In this document: positions 53,598-62,792 of the stretch, piece by piece | Layout: the number at the start of each line of letters is the position of its first letter | Position numbering within the stretch: position 1 is the first letter of the stretch | DNA from: Caballeronia sp. dw_276 | GTDB lineage: Bacteria > Pseudomonadota > Gammaproteobacteria > Burkholderiales > Burkholderiaceae | Direction: 5' to 3' | DNA length: 64,000 nucleotides | Assembly: GCF_018449635.1 (NCBI RefSeq) | Contig: NZ_JAAVUV010000004.1 | Coordinates: forward strand, 62,001-126,000 | Position numbers and translations under genes: made by a program | The notes under the pieces: generated by a model | What the model saw: only the letters and a program-made list of their open reading frames with translations | The model's database searches: none | What the model was told of the DNA's origin: nothing

Positions 53598-55025
53598 TCA
53601 AGGAATCAGACGTCCCGGATTGAAAAGATTCTGCGGATCGAGCGCGTTCTTCACGGCGCGCATCAGGCCCAGTTCCGCCAGTGACTTGTAGTGCGCCATT
53701 TCCGGCAATCCGGTTTGCCCGACGCCATGCTCCGCGCTGAACGTGCCGTGCAATTCGTGCGCGACATCGTTCACGCAGCGGCGCATGGCATTGGCCATCG
53801 CGGTGGGATCGGGGAGTTCGCGCCAGGCGTCGAAGGTAAAGAAGGGGATGAAATGCGCGTTGCCATCGCCAAGATGCGCGACCACCAGGATGTCGAGCGC
53901 GGGGACAATGGCGTGCACGGCGAGCGTCGCCCGTTCGATAAACGCAGGAACCGCCGATACCGGCACTGCGCAATCCGTCGTGAGACCCACGCCGCCTTTT
54001 TTGTTCGCCTCCGAGACGCTATGGCGAATCTCCCAGAGCGTCGCGCGTTGCGTCTCGTTGCTGGCGAGGATCGCGTCGTGAATCAGGCTTTGTTCGGTAG
54101 CAAGCTCGAGCGTTTGCTGAAGCAGGGCGGCCATTTCGTCGCCGCCGTTTGTATCGGCGAGTTCGACGAGCACGTGCCATTCATGCAATTCGCTGAGGGG
54201 ATTGCGCCGCCCCGGCACATGCTCGATAACCAGTTCCAGTTGACGGCGGTTGATCATCTCGAAGGCGGAGAGGCGTGAACCGCACGCGGCCTGGAACATG
54301 CCGAGGATTTGCAACGCGGCGGCCGGATCGGTTGGCGCGAACCACGCGAGCGCGTGTTGTGTCGGCAGCGGATGCAGTTTCAGCGTGGCCGCCGTGATGA
54401 TCCCGAGCGTGCCCTCCGTCCCGATGAACAAATGCTTCAGGTCGAGGCCGGTGTTGTCCTTGCGCAGCGCGTGCAGGCCGTTCCAGATGGTGCCATCGGC
54501 GAGAACGACTTCCAGGCCGAGCACGTTGTCGCGCGTGTTGCCGTAGCGCACGACGCCCGTGCCGCCTGCGTTCGTCGACAAATTTCCGCCGATCTGACAC
54601 GAACCTTCCGCGCCGAGGCTTACCGCGTAGAGCCGGTTTTCGGCAGCGGCCGCGTCCTGCACGGTTTTGAGTACGCAGCCGGCTTCGACCTCCATGGAAC
54701 CATTGGCGGCGTCGACGTGACGGATGCGCCGCATGCGCGCCAGATTGACGATGACGGGCGCCACGCCTTCATTGCGCGGAATCGCGCCGGCGCAGAGGCT
54801 GGTGTTGCCGCCTTGCGGCAGGACCGGCACCCCGTGCGCCGCGCAAAGCCGGACGACCGCCGCGACCTGCGCCGTGTTCGACGGCTGCACGACAGCCGCG
54901 GCGGGGCCTTTGTAGCGGCCGCGCCAGTCTTCGGTGAAGGGCGCGAGATCGGACTCGCCGGTCAAAACTGCATCGGCTCCGATTTCGCTTTTCAGCGCCG
55001 CAATCAACGTCGTGACGTCATTCAT
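53598..55025 (-). CDS. FAD-dependent D-2-hydroxyacid oxidase (GlcD-like)
   Basis: A 475-residue FAD_binding_4/FAD-oxidase_C protein. The FAD pocket shows PVLPQGGNTSLCAGA near 68-82, SLGAEGSCQIGGNLSTNAGG near 138-157 and FIGTEGTLGIITAATLKL near 200-217. The C-terminal metal region is AHLGDGNAHFIPFF and the EHGVGQ loop. Relatives oxidise D-lactate, glycolate or D-2-hydroxyglutarate. GAGGA lies eight bases before the ATG. It is first in the operon with the ABC importer and DapA-like gene. Two direct repeats upstream may regulate it. Confidence 0.88.
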   Translation of the reverse strand: MNDVTTLIAALKSEIGADAVLTGESDLAPFTEDWRGRYKGPAAAVVQPSNTAQVAAVVRLCAAHGVPVLPQGGNTSLCAGAIPRNEGVAPVIVNLARMRRIRHVDAANGSMEVEAGCVLKTVQDAAAAENRLYAVSLGAEGSCQIGGNLSTNAGGTGVVRYGNTRDNVLGLEVVLADGTIWNGLHALRKDNTGLDLKHLFIGTEGTLGIITAATLKLHPLPTQHALAWFAPTDPAAALQILGMFQAACGSRLSAFEMINRRQLELVIEHVPGRRNPLSELHEWHVLVELADTNGGDEMAALLQQTLELATEQSLIHDAILASNETQRATLWEIRHSVSEANKKGGVGLTTDCAVPVSAVPAFIERATLAVHAIVPALDILVVAHLGDGNAHFIPFFTFDAWRELPDPTAMANAMRRCVNDVAHELHGTFSAEHGVGQTGLPEMAHYKSLAELGLMRAVKNALDPQNLFNPGRLIP

Positions 55026-55641
55026 GTTCCAGTCCTCGGGAAGGGCACCGGCTGTCGCTCGAATCAGCTAAAGGGCCGCGTCTGAGAAGCAGGATATGAA
55101 GAAAAAAATCGCAATGAAATGCCTTTAATCGCAATGCGATTACATTAAGCGTTTTCGCGGATACTTAACGGCGACGCATCAAGGCGCTGCGGCACGGTGC
55201 CGCAGACAATTGACGGGAATTTTTCGGCCAAACCGAATCTAAGGACGGTAGTTTCACTTTTGCAAACAGCAAACAAACGGGGCGCGACCAGATGAATTCA
55301 AACTTGCCCAAGCCCGCTGCGGCCTTGATTCGGCCCGATTCGTCCGCAAATGAACTCGTATCCGATTAAATGTTGTTGTTTCGCTGCGTGAAGATGCTGG
55401 AAACGCCCGTTAATTAGCGCGTAACGCACCTGCAGCATTCAAGTTGCTATAGACTGTACGACCCGCGCGAATCCTGCGCTTGTTAGCGCTCCCCGCCTCC
55501 AACTGATTCAGCTTGCTCGAATCAACGCATTTGATGAGTTCAACCCGAGGTGACGATCCTGTCGGTCTTCACGGTATTGCGCGTGTCTGACCGCCTGTGC
55601 ACCGGTTTGCTTTTCTCAGAGCAAGGCTATCGAGGAAATGT
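55026..55641. other. intergenic region between the FAD oxidase and sigma-factor genes
   Basis: 616 bp between divergent genes. The exact 10-base repeat AATCGCAATG occurs at 55107-55116 and 55127-55136, 20 bp apart, 80-110 bp upstream of the FAD oxidase start. The rest is moderately AT-rich leader sequence for the sigma gene, with a TATAGACT stretch near 55450 that could be a -10 box and GAGGAA just before the start. Only very short frames are present and none is supported. Confidence 0.45.
55107..55136. promoter_or_regulatory. direct repeats upstream of the FAD oxidase operon
   Basis: AATCGCAATG is repeated exactly, two helical turns apart; the second copy extends into the inverted repeat AATCGC-AAT-GCGATT. 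The pair sits about 80 bp upstream of the FAD oxidase start, a typical activator position. Confidence 0.4.
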
Positions 55642-57627
55642 ATGACAAGTTTTGATCCAACCGAATCTACCGCCGGAAACGGCGTTCCTGCCAAAAAATC
55701 GAAAGCCCGCCGTGGGTCCGCAGACAAGATGTCGCGTCCAATGGACGAAGGCACCGTCTCGCCCGAGCAGGCCGACGAACGTCAACGCCAGATGCGCGCG
55801 TTGATCCAGCTGGGAAAACAGCAAGGCTATCTGACGCACGCGGAGATCAACGACCACCTGCCCGGTAACTTTGCCCAGACGTCGGCTATCGAAACCATCG
55901 TCAGCACGTTCCGCGACATGGGCGTGGCCGTCTACGAAGAAGCGCCGGACTCCGAGACGCTGCTGCTGAACGATTCCACGCCGACCGCGGTGTCGGACGA
56001 GCAATCGGACGAAGAAGCGGAAGTCACGCTCGCGACCGTGGATTCGGAATTCGGCCGCACGACCGACCCGGTGCGCATGTATATGCGCGAAATGGGCAGC
56101 ACGGAGTTGCTGACGCGTGCCGGCGAGATCGAGATTGCGAAGCGCATTGAAGACGGCCTTGGCGAAATGATCAAGGCGGCGTTCGCATGTCCGTCGACGG
56201 TTGTGACGCTTCTCACGACGGTGGACAAGGTCGTGGCGGGTGAACTGCGTATCGACGAACTCGTCGATGGTTTCAAGGACGTGAGCACGCTCGACGAAGC
56301 AGCCGTCGACGACTCGGACGCCGAAATCGATGAAGCCGAACTCGCGTCGGAAAGCGACGACGAAGAAGGCGAAACCGACGACGAACAAGCCACGCGTGCA
56401 AACGCCACGCGCCTGAAGCACTTGCTGCGCGATTGCCTGCCGATCTTCGTCAACGTGCGCGATCAATTCGACGCATTCCACGCGGCATACAGCGCGGACG
56501 ATTCGCGTACGGGCGACTGGCCGACCGTGCAGGAACACATCCAGAACGAACTGGCTACCGTGCGTTTTACCGCGCGTACCATCGACCGGTTGTGCGCCGA
56601 AGTGCATGAGCAGGTCGAGCAGGTTCGCACCATCGAGCGTCGTATCCTGAAGATCGCCGTGGATCTCGCGGGCATGCCGCGCGAGAAGTTTGTCGAAGTG
56701 TTCCCGGGTCACGAGACCGATCTCGAGTGGACCATGCGTCACGCTGCGGCATCGAATTCGTATGGCAAGGCGCTCGAGCGCGCGCTGCCTGCCATTCAGG
56801 CCGAACAGCAAAAGCTGATCGAGATTGAAGCGCAATTGATGTTGCCGTTGTCGCAACTGAAGGCGCTGAACAAGCAGATGACTTCGGCCGAGCACAAGAT
56901 GCGTCAGGCGAAGCGTGAGATGACGGAAGCGAACTTGCGTCTGGTGATCTCGATTGCGAAGAAGTACGTGAATCGCGGCATGCATTTCCTGGATCTGATC
57001 CAGGAAGGCAACATCGGCTTGATGAAGGCAGTGGACAAGTTCGAATATCGTCGCGGCTGGAAGTTTTCGACTTACGCCACGTGGTGGGTTCGCCAGGCCG
57101 TGACGCGTTCGCTCGCCGACCAGGGCCGGACCATTCGTGTGCCGGTGCACATGATCGAAACCATCAACAAGCTGAACCGTGTATCGCGTGAAATCCTGCA
57201 GCAGACCGGGCAGGAAGCGCATCCGTCGGTGCTGGCGGTTCGCCTCGACTTGTCGGAAGAGAAGGTCCGCAGCATTCTGAAAATTGCGCGTCAGCCGGTT
57301 TCGCTGGAAACGCCTTTGGGCGAAGACGGCGACACCACGCTCGGCGATATGGTGGAAGATTCGGCGACCGAGTCGCCGGCCGACGCCGCCATGCATGCGG
57401 ACATGCGTCTCGCGATCAAGGATGCGCTCGATTCGCTGTCGCCGCGTGAGGCGAAGGTGCTGAGAATGCGTTTTGGTATCGATACGGTTTCCGACCATAC
57501 GCTGGAAGAGGTCGGCAAGCAGTTCGACGTGACGCGTGAGCGGATTCGCCAGATCGAAAGCAAGGCAATGCGCAAGCTCGTGCATCCGAGCCGGTCGGAG
57601 AAGTTAAGGTCGTTCCTCGCGCACTAA
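55642..57627 (+). CDS. rpoD: RpoD-type (group 1/2) sigma-70 factor
   Basis: A 661-residue sigma-70 factor. Region 1.1 spans about 45-110 ([21 protein letters not shown]), region 1.2 begins [11 protein letters not shown] near 141, and an acidic non-conserved stretch (about 210-260, [15 protein letters not shown]) follows. Region 2 starts near 430 ([17 protein letters not shown]), with the -10 recognition helix [13 protein letters not shown]. Region 4 starts near 599 ([16 protein letters not shown]) with the -35 helix [17 protein letters not shown]. In this family the primary rpoD is normally next to dnaG; here neighbours are catabolic genes, so this may be a second RpoD-type copy. A strong terminator follows. 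Confidence 0.9.
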   Translation: MTSFDPTESTAGNGVPAKKSKARRGSADKMSRPMDEGTVSPEQADERQRQMRALIQLGKQQGYLTHAEINDHLPGNFAQTSAIETIVSTFRDMGVAVYEEAPDSETLLLNDSTPTAVSDEQSDEEAEVTLATVDSEFGRTTDPVRMYMREMGSTELLTRAGEIEIAKRIEDGLGEMIKAAFACPSTVVTLLTTVDKVVAGELRIDELVDGFKDVSTLDEAAVDDSDAEIDEAELASESDDEEGETDDEQATRANATRLKHLLRDCLPIFVNVRDQFDAFHAAYSADDSRTGDWPTVQEHIQNELATVRFTARTIDRLCAEVHEQVEQVRTIERRILKIAVDLAGMPREKFVEVFPGHETDLEWTMRHAAASNSYGKALERALPAIQAEQQKLIEIEAQLMLPLSQLKALNKQMTSAEHKMRQAKREMTEANLRLVISIAKKYVNRGMHFLDLIQEGNIGLMKAVDKFEYRRGWKFSTYATWWVRQAVTRSLADQGRTIRVPVHMIETINKLNRVSREILQQTGQEAHPSVLAVRLDLSEEKVRSILKIARQPVSLETPLGEDGDTTLGDMVEDSATESPADAAMHADMRLAIKDALDSLSPREAKVLRMRFGIDTVSDHTLEEVGKQFDVTRERIRQIESKAMRKLVHPSRSEKLRSFLAH

Positions 57628-57653
57628 GCTTGGCGTAGAAGCAGAAGCAGATG

Positions 57654-57704
57654 TCCGCAGTTGGCGGGTCCGGATTTCCGGGTCTCCAATTGCGGATTTT
57701 TTTT
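57654..57704 (+). terminator. rho-independent terminator after the sigma-factor gene
   Basis: TCCGCAGTTGG (57654-57664) pairs with CCAATTGCGGA (57686-57696) with one G-U pair, and CCGGA/TCCGG pair inside. Eight T residues follow at 57697-57704. This is the clearest intrinsic terminator in the window. Confidence 0.85.
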
Positions 57705-57791
57705 GGTCTCGCAAACGGCAATGAAAAGACGTCGAGAAAGCGCGATGGGCCCGTGAGCCACATCGCGCTTTATTCGCCAGGCTTGGTGTTA

Positions 57792-59348
57792 TCAGAAGTC
57801 CAATGCCGCCGTCAGGTCACCCATTGGCTTGCCGCCGGCCGCAACCATCGCGGCATCGCGTGCCGTCAGGCCCGGCAACTTCGGCAACGAATAACGCGCG
57901 GTGATCAGACGCAGGATCGATGTCGTGTCGTATTGCGTGTGATCGACAAAACCCTTCTTCGCGAACGGCGAAATCACGAGCGCCGGAATGCGCGTACCCG
58001 GACCCCAGCGATCGCCCTTCGGCGGCGCCACGTGATCCCAGAAGCCGCCGTTTTCATCGTATGTCACGACCACGATCATGTTCTTCCACTGCGGGCTCGC
58101 CTGCAGATGCTGGATCACGTTCGCGATGTGTGCATCGCCCGAAGCCACGTCCGTGTAACCCGCGTGTTCGTTCAAGTTGCCTTGCGGCTTGTAGAACGCA
58201 ACGGACGGCAGCGTGCCGGCATCGATTGCCTTGATGAACTCGGTGCCGTCCGTGCCGCCATCGAGCAAATGCTGCGAGCGATTGGTGGTGCCCGGCGCCA
58301 GGTCGGCAAAGTAGTTGAACGGCTGATGATGCGTCTGGAAGTTCGGCACCGAGTTCGTCGAGCCGCTGATCTTGGTTCGATCGGCCAGCGCCGCGCCCCA
58401 CGACCCGCCATACCACGCCCACGATACGTTCGCCGTATTCAACAAATCGCCGATATGCGTCTGCGTTTGCGGCGGCAGCGTGGTCGCGACAGCGGGATCG
58501 GCGAGCGTTGCGTCTCCGCCCGTGGGCGGCGTGTTGCCGCTCGGCTGATACGGCGGCTGCATCGTATTGATGGCGAAGAAGTCAGGCGTCAGGTTGCCCG
58601 AGTTCACGAACTTCGGGATGCCGGTGACAGCCGATACCGGGGAAGCCGCCGTCACCTTCAGCGACACACCATCCGCATTCACCGATGAAATCGATCCCGC
58701 CGCCACACTCTTGTCCGCGTTCGGATAGACCGGCGTGCACGCGCAGACGAGCCATTGGTGGTTCAGGAACGAGCCGCCGAACGCGCCCATGAAGAAGTTG
58801 TCGGCAAGCGTGTATTGCTGGGCGATCTTGTAGAGCGGCAGTTTGTCGGCGTTGGTGTTGTAGTGGCCCATGACTAAGCCGCCCGAGTCGGCCCATGCGG
58901 CGAACTTGTCGTTCTTGCCGCCATTGATCTGCATCTGGTTTTCATAGAAACGGTGATACAGGTCACGCGTGGTCAGCGACAGGGGCGTGTTGAAACCGGC
59001 GGGGTCATCGATGGCAAACGGCGCATTCGGCAAGTTCGCAGTCATGGCTTGCGTGACCGCGGGCGTGACGCCGGTAGCGGTCAGGCCATTCCAGATGGGC
59101 GGCAATACCGGCAGCACGCTGCCGTCGCGGTCGAGCTGTTGCGCGCTCGCGGCTGTGACGCCTTGCAAGCCGTTTGCGCCCGGGAAGTTGCCATAGAGGT
59201 TGTCGAAGCTGCGGTTTTCCGCGTAGATCACGACAATGTTTTTAACCGATGTCAGGTCGGCTTTCTTGTCGTCATTGCCGCCGCATGCGTATAGGCCGAA
59301 TGCGATCGACGCCGTGAGCGGCACGGCGAGGACGAGTTTCTTGTTCAT
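57792..59348 (-). CDS. acid phosphatase/phospholipase C family lipoprotein
   Basis: A 518-residue phosphoesterase of the AcpA/phospholipase C group. The signal peptide ends in a lipobox (LYAC, cysteine at 22). Active-site and metal residues are in VIYAENRSFDNLYG near the start and YDENGGFWDHVAPP and KPQGNLNEHAGY further on. It should cleave phosphate esters at the cell surface or periplasm. The ATG at 59348 gives the signal peptide; 45 upstream residues in frame are rejected. It is divergent from a di-haem cytochrome peroxidase gene, a pairing that suggests shared control through the inverted repeat between them. Confidence 0.85.
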   Translation of the reverse strand: MNKKLVLAVPLTASIAFGLYACGGNDDKKADLTSVKNIVVIYAENRSFDNLYGNFPGANGLQGVTAASAQQLDRDGSVLPVLPPIWNGLTATGVTPAVTQAMTANLPNAPFAIDDPAGFNTPLSLTTRDLYHRFYENQMQINGGKNDKFAAWADSGGLVMGHYNTNADKLPLYKIAQQYTLADNFFMGAFGGSFLNHQWLVCACTPVYPNADKSVAAGSISSVNADGVSLKVTAASPVSAVTGIPKFVNSGNLTPDFFAINTMQPPYQPSGNTPPTGGDATLADPAVATTLPPQTQTHIGDLLNTANVSWAWYGGSWGAALADRTKISGSTNSVPNFQTHHQPFNYFADLAPGTTNRSQHLLDGGTDGTEFIKAIDAGTLPSVAFYKPQGNLNEHAGYTDVASGDAHIANVIQHLQASPQWKNMIVVVTYDENGGFWDHVAPPKGDRWGPGTRIPALVISPFAKKGFVDHTQYDTTSILRLITARYSLPKLPGLTARDAAMVAAGGKPMGDLTAALDF

Positions 59349-59498
59349 CGATAGGTCTCTGTCGTTGGGGAACCGGCGGATGGTTGCAGGTTTGCCGGTG
59401 CCGCAGTGTCCCAACTGGATTTGACAGGAACATTTAATATTGCTTTCATTAAGTAAGACTATGTCAGGTTTAATCGGAAACAACGAAGGGAATTTGTC

Positions 59499-59516
59499 AT
59501 GTCACGCATGTGACAT
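59499..59516. promoter_or_regulatory. inverted repeat between the phosphatase and peroxidase genes
   Basis: ATGTCAC, GCAT, GTGACAT: a perfect 7-bp inverted repeat in the 205-bp gap between divergent start codons. It lies 38 bp upstream of the peroxidase start and may control both genes. Confidence 0.4.
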
Positions 59517-59553
59517 ATGAACGTCATACGCTTCGGCTTCTTCCTGAAGCCTT

Positions 59554-60828
59554 ATGCACATGCCATCCATTGTTTCGTTGTCGCTGTCTCTTGCCGCGTT
59601 ATGCATCTCCGCGTTTGTCTTGACCGGTTGCGATTCGCACGCCGCGTCTTCCACGCCGCAAGCCGGGTCTTACAGTGCAAGCGAAGCGAAATCTCGCGCG
59701 CAGGTTTTTGCGCAGGTGAAGCTGATGACGTCGGTGGGCGAGAAGATGTTCATGGACCCGTCGCTCTCCGGGTCGGGAAAACTCGCATGCGCGTCGTGCC
59801 ATAGCCCGAGTCATGCGTTCGGGCCGCCGAATGGTTTGTCCGTGCAACTCGGCGGAAGCGATATGCACAGGCCGGGTTTTCGCGCGGTTCCGTCGCTGCG
59901 ATATCTCCAGTCGGTGCCGCAATTCACGCAGCATTTCCACGACTCGGACGACGAAGGCGATGAAAGCGTCGACGCGGGCCCGACCGGCGGCCTGACGTGG
60001 GACGGACGCGTGGATCATGGCGCGGATCAGGCGCGCATACCGCTGACTTCATCGTTTGAAATGGGCAGCACGCAGGCGCAAGTCGTGGCGGCGGTCAAGG
60101 CCGCGCCGTACGCGGTAGAGTTCCGCGAGGCGTTCGGCGCCGGCGTATTCGATCGCGACGACAAAGCGTTCGATGCCATCCTGCGTTCCCTCGAAGCCTT
60201 CGAACAGACGCCGCAACAGTTCTATCCGTACACGAGCAAGTTCGATGCGTTTCTCGCGGGCAAGGGAAAGCTGAACGAAGCGGAACTGCGCGGCCTGGAG
60301 CTTTTCAACGATGAAAAGAAGGGCAATTGCGCCGCGTGCCATATCAGCCAGCGCGCCAAGGATGGATCGCCGCCGCAATTCAGCGACTTCGGTTTGATTG
60401 CCGTTGGCGTGCCGCGCAATCGCGCATTGCCTATCAACAAGGATCCGAAGTTCTTCGATCTCGGCGCGTGCGGCCCGGAGCGCAAGGACCTGAAGGGCGA
60501 GGCGGAATATTGCGGCATCTTCAGGACGCCGTCGCTGAGAAACGTGGCAACGCGCAAGGCGTTCTTTCACAACGGCATCTATCACTCGCTCGATGAAGTC
60601 GTGCGCTTCTACGTTCAACGCGACACCAACCCGGAGAAGTTCTATCCAGTCGTCCACGGCAAGGTGCAGAAGTTCGATGACTTGCCACGGCGCTACTGGT
60701 CGAACATCAATACGGAAGCGCCGTTCGATCGCAAGCCGGGCGATAAACCTGCGATGAACGAAGCCGAAATCAAGGACGTGGTTGCGTTCCTGAACACGCT
60801 GACTGATGGGTATCAGGCGACGAAGTGA
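59554..60828 (+). CDS. di-haem cytochrome c peroxidase family lipoprotein
   Basis: A 424-residue protein with a lipoprotein signal (FVLTGC, Cys26) and two haem-binding sites: CASCH at 79-83 and CAACH near 259-263. The pattern between and after them (TPSLRNVATRKAFFHNGIYHSLDEVVRFY) fits the cytochrome c peroxidase/MauG family. Such proteins reduce hydrogen peroxide or oxidise protein substrates in the periplasm. Start 59554 or 59560 are both possible; neither has a clear ribosome site. It is divergent from the acid phosphatase gene. The physiological substrate is unknown. Confidence 0.88.
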   Translation: MHMPSIVSLSLSLAALCISAFVLTGCDSHAASSTPQAGSYSASEAKSRAQVFAQVKLMTSVGEKMFMDPSLSGSGKLACASCHSPSHAFGPPNGLSVQLGGSDMHRPGFRAVPSLRYLQSVPQFTQHFHDSDDEGDESVDAGPTGGLTWDGRVDHGADQARIPLTSSFEMGSTQAQVVAAVKAAPYAVEFREAFGAGVFDRDDKAFDAILRSLEAFEQTPQQFYPYTSKFDAFLAGKGKLNEAELRGLELFNDEKKGNCAACHISQRAKDGSPPQFSDFGLIAVGVPRNRALPINKDPKFFDLGACGPERKDLKGEAEYCGIFRTPSLRNVATRKAFFHNGIYHSLDEVVRFYVQRDTNPEKFYPVVHGKVQKFDDLPRRYWSNINTEAPFDRKPGDKPAMNEAEIKDVVAFLNTLTDGYQATK

Positions 60829-61734
60829 TCAAGCCGCGGGCTTCAACGCATCGATGAACGCCCTGAGCTTGGCCTGCGATTGCGTGCGAACGGGGAAATA
60901 GAGGTACAGGCCGTCGCTCGGCGGGGTGAACGGCAACAGCACTTGCTCCAGCTCGCCGCGTGCAAGTTCGCGGCTCACCTCGAAGTCGCCCATATAGGCC
61001 AGCCCCAAACCCATGCGCGCGAAATCGAGCAGCGTATTGCGGTCGTTGACGGTGATCTTGCTTTGAATGTCGACGATGACCTTGCGGCCATCGACCTGAA
61101 AATCCCATCTGTGGATTGCGCCCGAACCCCCGAAGCGATACTGAATCCCCTCGTGGCCGATCAGATCCTGCGGCGTTTGCGGCCGTCCCGCCCTGGCGAA
61201 GTACGCGGGGCTGCCGACTATCGACCACGTGATGTCGGGCGTCAGCCGAAGCGCGACCATGTCTTTCGCGAGCGCTTCCCCCAGCCGAATGCCGGCATCG
61301 AAACCGCTTTCCACCAGATCGACGGCGGCTTCATCAAGCGTGAGGTCGAGGTGGACATCGGGATGCGCCAGGCGGAAACGTTCGATCATCGGTTCGATCA
61401 ACAACGTGCACGCCGAGCGCGTCATGGTCACGCGCAACGTGCCGGATGCGTTATCGCGAAAGCCGTTGAGCGCCTCGAACGCGCCATCGATATCTTCCAC
61501 CGCCGGACGTAGACGCTTGTAGAGCGCGTCGCCCGCTTCGGTGAGCGCCACATGGCGCGTCGTGCGCTGGAACAGCGAGACGCCATGGCGCCGTTCCAGA
61601 ACACGGATCGACTTGCTGACCGCAGTTGCCGAAACCTGCAGGCGCGCGCCCGCGAGGGTGAAACTTTTGTGCTCTGCAACGGCGAGGAACATCGCAACGC
61701 CGTCGAGCAGGTCCTTGTCCATGTTTCGATCCAT
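60829..61734 (-). CDS. LysR family transcriptional regulator
   Basis: A 301-residue LysR-type regulator. The winged helix includes LLDGVAMFLAVAEHKSFTLAGARLQVSATAVSKSIRVLERRHG at about 9-51. The C-terminal effector domain has SGFDAGIRLGEALAKDMVALRL. The ATG at 61734 is preferred, with CAGG six bases upstream; an ATG at 61722 is possible. It is divergent from a short-chain dehydrogenase, which is its likely target. Its stop codon abuts the end of the convergent peroxidase gene. Confidence 0.87.
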   Translation of the reverse strand: MDRNMDKDLLDGVAMFLAVAEHKSFTLAGARLQVSATAVSKSIRVLERRHGVSLFQRTTRHVALTEAGDALYKRLRPAVEDIDGAFEALNGFRDNASGTLRVTMTRSACTLLIEPMIERFRLAHPDVHLDLTLDEAAVDLVESGFDAGIRLGEALAKDMVALRLTPDITWSIVGSPAYFARAGRPQTPQDLIGHEGIQYRFGGSGAIHRWDFQVDGRKVIVDIQSKITVNDRNTLLDFARMGLGLAYMGDFEVSRELARGELEQVLLPFTPPSDGLYLYFPVRTQSQAKLRAFIDALKPAA

Positions 61735-61808
61735 TATGAACCTGTGGTTCAAAGCGAATGTACCTTGAACCCGTTTTTCCGGGGGTATCGAATGCGTACG
61801 ATCTGCTT

Positions 61809-61835
61809 CATGGAAGCCGGTTCGCGGCTTCCATG
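61809..61835. promoter_or_regulatory. 10-bp inverted repeat between LysR and dehydrogenase genes
   Basis: CATGGAAGCC, loop GGTTCGC, GGCTTCCATG: a perfect stem ending 19 bases before the dehydrogenase start codon and just before its AGGGAG ribosome site. It could be a LysR binding site or an mRNA hairpin. Confidence 0.45.
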
Positions 61836-61853
61836 CCAACAGGGAGCATGAGA

Positions 61854-62705
61854 ATGACCGATCAAGCCAGCTTTAAACGCGTGTGGTTCATCACGGGCGC
61901 ATCGCGTGGAATTGGCGCGGAAATCGCCGCCGCAGCGCTTTCCAATGGCGACGCCGTTGTGGCGACCGCGCGCAAATCGAAGGCCATCGCCGAAACGTTT
62001 GGCGAACAGGCGGCCCTCCTGCCGATCGACCTCGACGTCACCAGCGAAGCCGCCGCGCACGAAGCGGTGAAGCTCGCGGTGCAACGGTTCGGGCGCATCG
62101 ATGTACTCGTCAACAACGCCGGCTACGGCTTGGCGGGCGCGGTGGAAGAGGCGAGCGCGGCAGAAGTCCGCAACATCTACGAGACGAACGTCCTGGGACT
62201 GCTCAACGTGACGCGCGCCGTCCTGCCGCAAATGCGCGGCCAGCGCGGCGGGCATGTGATCAATATTTCGTCGCTGGGCGGTTATCAGGTCGGCGCGGGT
62301 TTCGGCGTGTACGGGTCCACGAAGTTCGCGGTCGAAGGCTTGTCGGAATCGCTGCATGCCGAACTCGCGCCATTGGGAATTCACGTCACGGTCGTGGAGC
62401 CGGGGTATTTCCGTACTGAGTTCCTGGATTCATCGTCGGTGGTGGAATCGAAAACCGTGATCGACGATTACGCCGATACCGCCGGCCGGGTCCGCGCAAC
62501 AGCGAAGGCATACAACGGCAAGCAGCCGGGCGATCCGAAACGCCTTGCGCGTGCAATGCTGACTCTGGTTCAAGCAGAAACGCCGCCGCTCAGGCTGCAA
62601 ATGGGCACGGATGCCGTGGCTCGCATCCGTGAAAAGAATGCGTTCGTCGAGAGCGAGCTTCAGGCCTGGGAAAGTCTCGCGCGGTCGACGGATTTTCCCG
62701 CCTGA
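61854..62705 (+). CDS. short-chain dehydrogenase/reductase
   Basis: A 283-residue classical SDR. The cofactor motif TGASRGIG is near 16-23, NNAG near 88, and the catalytic tetrad SS...YGSTK (Ser near 141, Tyr-x3-Lys near 154-158) is complete. The C-terminal SDR extension (VEPGYFRTEFLDSSSV) matches oxidoreductases of unknown substrate. AGGGAG lies seven bases before the ATG at 61854; the ATG two codons upstream would be one base from it. It is divergent from a LysR regulator and 87 bp before an Lrp-type gene. Confidence 0.88.
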   Translation: MTDQASFKRVWFITGASRGIGAEIAAAALSNGDAVVATARKSKAIAETFGEQAALLPIDLDVTSEAAAHEAVKLAVQRFGRIDVLVNNAGYGLAGAVEEASAAEVRNIYETNVLGLLNVTRAVLPQMRGQRGGHVINISSLGGYQVGAGFGVYGSTKFAVEGLSESLHAELAPLGIHVTVVEPGYFRTEFLDSSSVVESKTVIDDYADTAGRVRATAKAYNGKQPGDPKRLARAMLTLVQAETPPLRLQMGTDAVARIREKNAFVESELQAWESLARSTDFPA

Positions 62706-62792
62706 CGAATGTTTGACGTGATCCGCCGAGAAAAGCGTGAATCTGGGCGGAATGCACTAACATCCGAATCCTCTTTGGAGGATAAGTGACGA

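Noticed and set aside
55292..55369. 25-codon frame in the sigma-factor leader
   Set aside because: No ribosome site and no similarity; could be a leader peptide but cannot be supported.
55627..57585. 652-codon open frame opposite the sigma-factor gene
   Set aside because: Low-complexity Arg/His/Leu-rich translation; the plus strand is unmistakably sigma-70.
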